Made by a program: the position numbers and the translations under genes. DNA of 64,000 bases from Phymorhynchus buccinoides (taxonomy: Eukaryota > Mollusca > Gastropoda > Neogastropoda > Raphitomidae), in NCBI GenBank assembly GCA_017654935.2, contig CM065690.1, forward strand, positions 6,456,479-6,520,478, written 5' to 3'. The notes beneath the pieces were generated by a model. The model was not told the DNA's origin and did not search any database. It saw only the letters and a program-made list of their open reading frames with translations. This document shows positions 56,051-64,000 of this stretch, one piece after another. How positions within the stretch are numbered: the first letter of the stretch is position 1; each line of letters opens with the position of its first letter.

Positions 56051-56436
56051 TCCAGCCCAGTTTCGGTTTCGGTTTCGGTTTCGGTTAATCAAAGTGCTTG
56101 AATTCACCCAAAAAGCCCAAATTTTCATGGAAGATCAAGTAAAATTAGAAAAGTTACTTTTACTCTGATTTTATTGATTTCCAGCACAGTTTCGGTTTCG
56201 GTTTTAATCAAGTACTTGAATTCACCCAAAAAGTCAAAATTTTCATGGAAGATCAAGTAAAATTAGAAAAGTTACTTTTACTCTGATTTTATTGATTTCC
56301 AGCACAGTTTCGGTTTCGGTTAATCAAAGTACTTGAATTCACCCAAAAAGTCAAAATTTTCATGGAAGATCAAGTAAAATTAGAAAAGTTACTTTTACTC
56401 TGATTTTATTGATTTCCAGCACAGTTTCGGTTTCGC
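56051..56436 (+). repeat. 118-bp tandem array upstream of the DNA polymerase gene
   Basis: Units start at CCAGC(A/C)CAGTTTCGG at 56,051, 56,181, 56,299 and 56,416 (partial). Spacings are 130, 118 and 117; the first is longer because of extra TTTCGG hexamers. Each unit contains ACTTGAATTCACCCAAAAAG (GCTTG in the first) and GGAAGATCAAGTAAAATTAG. It ends about 108 AT-rich bases before the polymerase ATG. Confidence 0.95.
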
Positions 56437-56543
56437 AAAGTAAAATATAAAAAAAATCATTGAAACCAGCTAAAAAACACCAACTTTATAGTAAAAGAAA
56501 AATAATTAATTTTTAAATTACGTATTTATTTTGTGTTATAAAA
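56437..56543 (+). promoter_or_regulatory. AT-rich leader of the DNA polymerase gene
   Basis: Very AT-rich sequence with TAAAATATAAAAAAAATC near the left end and GTGTTATAAAA immediately before the ATG at 56,544. It is the likely 5' flank of the polymerase gene; no specific promoter can be proven. Confidence 0.3.
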
Positions 56544-58763
56544 ATGAGTCTCAATAAAAAACACCAGAACAATAATGATGAATATTTGCATGATATTAAA
56601 AAAAACCACCAAAACAAAAAACGCTTGAATAGACAATTACGTGATTTATTTGAAGAAGATGAAATTGATTTTGGAGATGTTAGTGAATTAGACCAAAGTT
56701 TTAAGGAAACTAATATGAGAATTATTGATTCACTTGATGTTTTAAAAAGTGTTAAATTCGCTATTTCTCAAATCATAAACAGATTAACAATTGAACCACC
56801 AGTTAAAGTTTTATTAGCAGTAAGAATAGAGTTTACTTCTGAAGGTGGTGATGAAACCATGTTAATTTGGGTCTCTACAAAACAACAAACTGCATTAACG
56901 TATGATGATTTTACAAGTGAATGGGAAAGCAATATGTATGATCAGTTTGTTAAAGCATCTGAAGAAGCAAAACAAAGAGGATCTGGATGGGGTGAAGGGG
57001 AAGTGATTGAAATAGAACTAGTAGAAAGTAAATACGTACCAATTGTAGGAAATTCATACATGCCCCTACCAACTGACTTAACAACCAAACGAGCCGTCAT
57101 AAATATAAAAAATACGGATAACAAATGTTTTATGTGGTGTGTACTCGCAAAAATACATGCAGTAGTTAAGAACCCAGACAGAATTTCTAATTACAAACCC
57201 TATGTTAATGAGTTGAACTTTACAAATATTAAATTCCCAGTAACTTTTGATCAAATCAATCAATTCGAAGAACAAAATAAACCACTAACTGTAAATGTTT
57301 ATACTTGGTCAAAAAATAAACTTAAACCTATTCGCGCTTCAAAAAATGCTCCAAGAATATTGGATTCACATGATAATCATATAGATCTTCTTTTAATAAC
57401 AGATGAGGAAGAAAATTGTCATTATACTTTAATCCGTACAATGAGTAGATTACTAACCCACACAACTGACTACAACAAAAAACAAGACATTTGTAGAAGA
57501 TGTTTACTTAGAATACCAAGTGCATCTGCTGCGAATAAACACCAAACAAATTGTGAAAGCCCCGTTAGCAGTATAATTGAAAGAATTACTCCAAAAGAAG
57601 GAAGTAAAGTATTCTTTACAAATTATAAAAAGTTGTTAACCGCTCCATACACCGTGTACGCAGACTTTGAATCACTAATTGTACCCTACGAAGGACCAAC
57701 CCTAGAAACACTCCCTAAAACTGTTTTATTAAACAACCACCAAATCTGCTCTTATGCATATATTATTGTTAGATCTGACGGTAAACACTCCACACCTAAA
57801 ATGTACAGAGGACCCAATGCCGAATCTTACTTCCTAAAGGAAATGATGGACCTGCGAAATACATGCTCCAACAATCTTAATTTAAACGAATTAACTATGC
57901 AACCCCAAGATCAACTTAATTACGACGCCGCTACTAAGTGTTGGATTTGTAAAGATGATTTTGACGAGTTTGAAGACCCAAGTAAACCCAGAAACCACAA
58001 AGTAAGAGACCATGATCACATAACAGGTAAATTTAGAGGTGCTGCACATAACAAATGCAACCTCCTGTTAAAGATCGATCCAAAGAATTGGAAACTACCC
58101 ATATTCTTTCACAATCTACGTGGATACGATTCCCACTTAATTCTTAGAGCCCACTTTGAAAAGTTAGGATTTAAGTCGAGTTCGTGCATCGCCCAATCCT
58201 CTGAAAAGTACATGACATTTACACTCGGTCAACTATCGTTTTTTGATTCGCTACAACACTTAGGAATGTCGCTCGACGGATTAACTAAAGCGTTAACCAC
58301 ATTCCCATTTACAAGTAAATATTTTGAACCCGAACTAATAAAAAAAGGAATCTATCCCTACGAGTACATGGATTCTTGGGATCGATTTGATGAACTTTGG
58401 CTCCCTGCTAAAGGTGCATTCTTTTCTAAATTAACTGGATCGGATATAAGCGACAAACAATATGAAGACGCACAAGCAGCGTGGACCGAGTTAAAATGTA
58501 AAAACATGGGTGATTACCACGACGCATACTTAAAAGCCGACGTTTGTTTACTTACTGATGTTTTTGAGAACTACAGAAAAACCTGCATGCGTCACTATGA
58601 ATTAGATCCTGTGAATTATATAACCGCTCCAGGAATGAGTTGGGATGCATTCCTTAGATCCACCAACATTAAAATAGATTTACTCTCCAACAATGCAATA
58701 ACACAAATGTTAGAACGTGGACTGCGTGGCAGAATTAGTGTGGCGTGCCATCCCTTACTGTAA
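56544..58763 (+). pseudogene. Polinton-type protein-primed DNA polymerase B, N-terminal and exonuclease part
   Basis: Starts at ATG 56,544 and is open for 739 codons. By residue: a Polinton-type N-terminal region with KNTDNKCFMWCVLAKIHAV near 190-208, a CRRCL...H...C zinc-finger-like cluster near 318-340, exonuclease motif I YADFESL near 372, an embedded HNH/endonuclease VII-type zinc module near 466-511 (CWICKDDF to DHDHITGKFRGAAHNKCN), exonuclease II FHNLRGYDSHL near 523, and exonuclease III LKADVCLLTDVF near 663. Enzymes of this family replicate linear elements from a protein primer with proofreading. A one-base frameshift between about 58,749 and 58,758 ends the frame; the polymerase half continues in the next frame. 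Base composition is strongly AT-rich compared with the flanks, suggesting acquired mobile or virus-like DNA. Confidence 0.9.
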
Positions 58764-60087
58764 AGCCAACAACAAATACCTCAACGACTACGATCCCACA
58801 AAACCATCCAACTACATTATGTACTTAGATGCTAACAATCTTTATGGACACTCTATGTGCCAAACGCTCCCACTAAACAACTTTAAAATTGAAGTTATGA
58901 ATCTATCCAACATTAACGGTTTTATAGAGTGGTTATTTAAACAAACCCCCAACCAACCAAGGGGTTATATTTTAGAAGTTGACTTAGTTTACCCCACGGA
59001 GCTGCATGACCAGCATAACGACTTCCCATTAGCCGCAGAAACAAAAGCAATCGGATCTGCTCTACCAAAACTTGTGCCAAATCTAAATAACAAAAAAAAA
59101 TACATTTGCCACTACAGATTGTTACAATTTTATATAACCCACGGATTAAAACTAACCGCTGTACATAGAGCCATCTTGTTTGACCAAAGTAAATTTATGG
59201 AACCGTACATTATGAAGAATACAAATCTTAGAACCAAAGCAACAGATGATGCTGAAAAAAACTTCTTTAAACTAATGAATAATAGTTGCTTTGGTAAAAC
59301 GATGGAGAACCCACACAAGCGAAAGGAGGTTAAATTAGTTATAACAAAAAAGAAAGCCCTAAAACTAACCTCTAAACCCAACTACCAAAGTTTTAAAAGA
59401 TTTAGTGACGAACTTTACGGTATAATGATGAAGAAGTTAAAAGTGTTGTTAAATAAACCAATCTTTATTGGATTTACTGTACTTGAACTCTCTAAACTGC
59501 ACATGTTAGAATTTTTGTATGACTACATTAAACCGCACTACCCGGATGCAACTCTTTTGTACACCGACACCGACTCTTTTGTTTTAAATATACCCACAAA
59601 TGATTTTTATGAGGACCTTAAAACCGATGTAGCAAAAGGAGCAGATTCGTGGTACGACACATCTGACTACCCCAAAGACTCTCCACTACACTCCACCCAA
59701 AATAAAAAGGTAATCGGGAAAATGAAAGATGAATTAAACGGTACGATTATTAGCGAGTACGTAGGTTTAAGAGCGAAGATGTACTCCATCCTAACACAAA
59801 AAATAACAAATGAAAAAGGAGAAGTTGTTAATAAAGATGTTAAAAAAGCAAAAGGAATTAGTTATTCTGTTGTTAAAAAACAAATAATACATAATAACTA
59901 CAAAGAAGCCCTATTTGATAATAAAACATTCTACCATAATAATGTGTCACTTAGATCGGATTTACACCGAATAAATACAGTAGTAGTTAATAAAAAATCG
60001 TTAGACTCCACCAACACCAAACGCATCTTTGTAACACCAGAGTTTTCGTACGCACCAGGTCATTGGAGATCCACCGAACCCACTTAA
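58764..60087 (+). pseudogene. Polinton-type DNA polymerase B, palm and thumb part
   Basis: Continuation of the preceding gene in the +1 frame, from YCKANNKYLNDYD to the stop at 60,085-60,087. The three polymerase motifs are intact: A, YLDANNLYGHSM near 58,821; B, LMNNSCFGKTMENP near 59,272; C, YTDTDSF near 59,560. Length and motif order match protein-primed family-B enzymes of Polintons/Mavericks. No integrase, packaging ATPase, capsid or protease gene is visible nearby, so either most of the element is missing (the N gap is 0.9 kb downstream) or the gene stands alone. The last roughly 15 codons are the first unit of the tandem array that follows. Apart from the single frameshift the protein looks undamaged. 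Confidence 0.9.
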
Positions 60088-60330
60088 ATACAATACTAAG
60101 TTTTTTGTACACACCTGATCATTTGAGATCCAACGAACCCACTTAAATACAATACTAAGTTTTTTGTACGCACCAGGTCATTTGAGATCCACCGAACCCA
60201 CTTAAATACAATACTAAGTTTTTCGTACACACCAGGTCATTGGAGAAGTATCCACTGTTCCCCTTGAGATCCTCCCGAACCCACTTAAATACAATACTAA
60301 GTTTTTTGTACACACCGCACTACTAAAAAA
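60041..60330 (+). repeat. 59-bp tandem array, first block
   Basis: About five units with spacing 58-59 bases (for example TACGCACC at 60,049 and TACACACC at 60,108). Each contains GAACCCACTTAAATACAATA and CTAAGTTTTTTGTAC. The first unit is the 3' end of the polymerase frame, including its TAA. The fourth unit has an insertion near 60,245-60,265. Confidence 0.95.
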
Positions 60331-60570
60331 TCGTCGCACTAATTAAGATTTATTTTAATGCTAAACACACTTTAATTATAATAAACATAAGAATACAAAA
60401 GTTTGTGTTGTTATAATAAAATATATGCGCTTTTAAACAACAACAACAGGCACCCTTTAATCCTTGTATGCAGATCTTCTTTAACATCTTTTTTTTTTTT
60501 GTTATGTTTTTTATTCTTTATAATTTTAATCCACAACACCTGCAGCAGCACAACACTTTTGGTTGTTAAT
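60331..60570. other. AT-rich unique spacer inside the array
   Basis: AT-rich, with AATAAA-type words near 60,377 and 60,415 and a T-run near 60,490. It could contain the polymerase 3' end or an inserted fragment. No gene. Confidence 0.4.
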
Positions 60571-60975
60571 AGTACGCACCTGATCATTGAGATCCAACGA
60601 ACCCACTTAAATACAATACCAAGTTTTTTGTGCACACCTGATCATTGAGATCCAACGAACCCACTTAAATACAATACTAAGTTTTTTGTACACACCTGAC
60701 TTCATTGAGATCCCAACCGAACCCACTTAAAGAATCAATACTAAGTTTTGTACACACCATATCATTGAGATCCGCCGAACCCACTTAATACAATACTAAA
60801 GTTTTTTGTACACACAATCATTGAGATCCGCCGAACCCACTTAAATACAATACTAAGTTTTTTTGTACACACCATATCATTGATATCACCGAACCCACTT
60901 AATACAATACTAAGTTTTTTGTACACGCCGTATATCATTGAGATCCACCGAACCCACTCTTAAATACAATTATTT
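60571..60975 (+). repeat. 59-bp tandem array, second block
   Basis: About seven more units of the same family, increasingly indel-ridden toward the N gap. The decay may be sequence error at the contig end. Confidence 0.9.
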
Positions 60976-61000
60976 TTAAGTTTTTTAAGAAGTAAAAAAA

Positions 61001-61500
61001 NNNNNNNNNNNNNNNNNNNNNNNNNNNNNNNNNNNNNNNNNNNNNNNNNNNNNNNNNNNNNNNNNNNNNNNNNNNNNNNNNNNNNNNNNNNNNNNNNNNN
61101 NNNNNNNNNNNNNNNNNNNNNNNNNNNNNNNNNNNNNNNNNNNNNNNNNNNNNNNNNNNNNNNNNNNNNNNNNNNNNNNNNNNNNNNNNNNNNNNNNNNN
61201 NNNNNNNNNNNNNNNNNNNNNNNNNNNNNNNNNNNNNNNNNNNNNNNNNNNNNNNNNNNNNNNNNNNNNNNNNNNNNNNNNNNNNNNNNNNNNNNNNNNN
61301 NNNNNNNNNNNNNNNNNNNNNNNNNNNNNNNNNNNNNNNNNNNNNNNNNNNNNNNNNNNNNNNNNNNNNNNNNNNNNNNNNNNNNNNNNNNNNNNNNNNN
61401 NNNNNNNNNNNNNNNNNNNNNNNNNNNNNNNNNNNNNNNNNNNNNNNNNNNNNNNNNNNNNNNNNNNNNNNNNNNNNNNNNNNNNNNNNNNNNNNNNNNN
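61001..61500. other. Assembly gap, 500 N
   Basis: Exactly 500 N. The left side is the polymerase-linked array and the right side is an unrelated satellite; their true distance is unknown. Confidence 0.99.
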
Positions 61501-62262
61501 ACACAAGAACATCAAATGAAACACTGCCCGCACAATACCATCATAGGACACACTGCCCTACACAAGACATCCATAGGACACACTGCCCTCACACAAGACA
61601 TCCATAGGAACACACTCCTGACACACAAACCATCCATATGACAACACTGCCCTGACACATAACATCAATATGACACACTGCCCTGACACAAGAACATCCA
61701 TATGACACACTGCCCCGACACATACATCAATGAGGACACACTGCCCTCACAAACAATAACATCCATAGGACACACTGCACTGACACAGGACACAATGGAC
61801 ACACTGCCCTGAACAACAAGAACTCATAGGACACACTCCCCTGACACCGAAGAACATCCATAGGACACACTGCCCTACACAAGAACATCCTAGGACACGA
61901 CTGCCCTGAACACAAGAACTCCTATGCACACGCCCTGACGACAATAACATCGCGTCTGAGGCACACTGAGCCCATGATCTTACTGGCAAGAACCGCAATA
62001 GGACACTACTGCGCTGACACAAGACATCATATGACTCACTGCCCTGACACAGAACCATCACGGAGGACATCACTGCCCTACACAAGAACATCAATATGGA
62101 CACACTGCCCTGACACCAGAACACAATAACACACTGCCCTGACACAAGAACATCAAATGACACACTTCACTGACACATAACTCAATATGTAATTACTACT
62201 ACTGCCCTTACACTAGAACATCCATAGACAACTGCCCTAGACACAGAACATCCATAAGGAAC
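61501..62262 (+). repeat. Second 32-bp satellite, noisy
   Basis: About 24 units of a 32-bp repeat (ACACTGCCCTGACACAAG, AACATCCATAGGAC); the spacing is 32 where the sequence is clean (61,681 to 61,713). It is unrelated in sequence to the 32-bp satellite at 24,836. Frequent small indels resemble those at 1-10,600. Confidence 0.9.
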
Positions 62263-62529
62263 ATGTACTTGCTCTAGCATAAACGAATGGTACAGACGGT
62301 CCATTGCTCCACAATGTGACTAGGGTATTGATCGTGCCCAGACAGAGGAGGGGGAGGGATAATATGACATTTCAAGTTTTATAGGATTATATATTCTGTC
62401 TTATGACCATCAAAATTTGATGAATTTAATATTTAATATTTGTTTTATCATGTCGCTCTTTCTGTCCTGTCTCTCTCCACGCCCCTGCCCCTCTCTCTCC
62501 TCTCACATAATACACCATGTGGCGCGCAG
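62263..62529. other. Unique spacer, no gene seen
   Basis: Mixed AT-rich then CT-rich sequence between the satellite and the CA tracts, with no supported feature. Confidence 0.5.
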
Positions 62530-62555
62530 CGCGCGCGCGCACCGCACGCACACGC

Positions 62556-62595
<40 letters not shown>

Positions 62596-63101
62596 CCACA
62601 CCACGTGTATACACACACGCACACGCACACTCACACGCACACGCACGACGCACACACATACTATACCTACCCCTACCCTACACACCACACACACCACACA
62701 CCCACACACACACACTCCAACACACACACACACACACAACCACACAACACACAACACACACACACACACGTATAAACAAGATGTTTGAAATCTTTCAAAT
62801 CATTTTGGGCAGGTGGAGGGTGGTATTGGGTGGAGTAAAAAAAACAGATTGTTTGAACTATAGAAAGCTAATGTTGACACACACACCCAAACCACACACA
62901 CACACACACACACACAACCACTCACACACACACACACACACACACACGCACGCACTGACGCAACCACGCACACCACACACACACCACATACACACACACA
63001 CACAAACACACACACAACTCACACACACACACACACAGCCACACACACACACACACACAAAAACACACCCCACACACACACACACCACACACACCACACA
63101 C

Positions 63102-63135
<34 letters not shown>

Positions 63136-63291
63136 CACACAACACACACAACACACACGCACAACACCACACACAGATACACACACACACACCCCACAAA
63201 CACACACCCCACGCCCACCTACGCACGCACGCGCACCCACTCACGACGCACCACACAGGCACACAACACAACACACACACACACACACCCA

Positions 63292-63323
<32 letters not shown>

Positions 63324-63720
63324 TCAGCAACACACACACACATCACACACACTCCCACACACAAACACACACAACACACACACCACACACACACACACAC
63401 ACACAACACACACACCAACACAAACACCACAAACACCCACACACCCACCACACACAAATTCACACACACACACTCAACAACACACACAAACCACACCACA
63501 ATCACACACACACAACACACCCACTCACATCACCACACATACACACCAACCAAACAAACCACACACACACACACCACACACCACACACACTACACCACAA
63601 CACACACACACACACCACACATCACACACACACACACACACAAACAAACACACACACACACACGACACACACACAACACACCACACCACACAACACACAC
63701 ACACACACTACACATACTCG
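62530..63720 (+). repeat. Long (CA)n region
   Basis: CA tracts at about 62,545-62,770 and 62,879-63,718 with many ACC, AAC and CG interruptions, separated by about 105 bases of unique sequence. Long frames on both strands are dinucleotide translations. Confidence 0.95.
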
Positions 63721-63723
63721 CAC

Positions 63724-63724
63724 C

Positions 63725-63756
<32 letters not shown>

Positions 63757-64000
63757 CTAACACAAACACACATCATCATCACCATCATCATCATCATCAG
63801 CACACACACACACCCCACACGACCCACATGCATCATAATCATCATCATCATCCTCATCATCACAACACACACATATCATCATCATCATCATCAAAATCAA
63901 CAACATCATCATCATCATCATCACACACACACACACACACAGCACACACACAACACTACACACACACCACATCATCATCATCATCATCATCATCTCATCA
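63724..64000 (+). repeat. (ATC)n and (CA)n compound microsatellite
   Basis: ATC triplet runs alternate with short CA runs to the end of the window; the array continues beyond it. Confidence 0.95.

Overview
The window looks like nuclear DNA of an invertebrate animal, most likely a mollusc and probably a gastropod. The main evidence is a GRL101-type receptor gene (C-type lectin, LDL-A, leucine-rich repeats, seven membrane segments), a family first described in Lymnaea. Supporting evidence is several LINE clades, tRNA-type SINEs, Tc1-like DNA and a Polinton-type DNA polymerase. I see no rRNA, functional tRNA, CRISPR or bacterial-type operon. Only one host gene is convincing; almost everything else is mobile or tandemly repeated DNA.

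1-25,639: an accordion of alternately inverted copies of a roughly 10.8-kb composite unit. Fold axes lie near 6.2 kb and 17.0 kb, giving a partial copy A, a full copy B and a copy C that runs into a 500-N gap. From one axis to the next the unit reads: 32-bp satellite; a roughly 0.9-1.2 kb segment with a promoter-like cluster and a splice-donor-like site; 72-bp satellite; 69-bp satellite; a spacer with a G-run; GA/CT tract; SINE; 57-bp satellite; another spacer; and a kilobase-scale CA/TG core. Bases 1 to about 10,600 carry dense small indels, like an unpolished long-read patch; the sequence is much cleaner after that.

26,140-39,113: two LINEs lie head to head. LINE-A (minus) has a long glutamine-rich ORF1 followed in the same frame, after one amber codon, by a broken endonuclease/reverse-transcriptase ORF2. 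LINE-B (plus) is a full-length, roughly 7.0-kb L1/Tx1-like insertion with a candidate 17-bp target-site duplication. Its ORF1 is intact; its ORF2 has two in-frame stops and lacks a catalytic endonuclease codon.

39,114-49,477: tandem duplications, a CR1-like endonuclease with repeated 5' monomers joined to an inverted reverse-transcriptase fragment, a decayed minus-strand L1/Tx1-like ORF2 (LINE-D) interrupted by a SINE-like insertion, a TA-flanked MITE inside a (TA)n tract, a Tc1-like transposase remnant and a second MITE-like inverted repeat.

49,478-53,820: the GRL101-like receptor, with its 7TM region in one large exon and both of its conserved GPCR activation motifs changed.

53,821-64,000: spacer, then a protein-primed family-B DNA polymerase (one frameshift) set between a 118-bp array and a 59-bp array. 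The 59-bp array appears to have grown from the gene's own last codons. After a second 500-N gap come a noisy 32-bp satellite and long CA and ATC tracts to the window end. The elements show no common pathway; what links them is repeated insertion, inversion and array growth.
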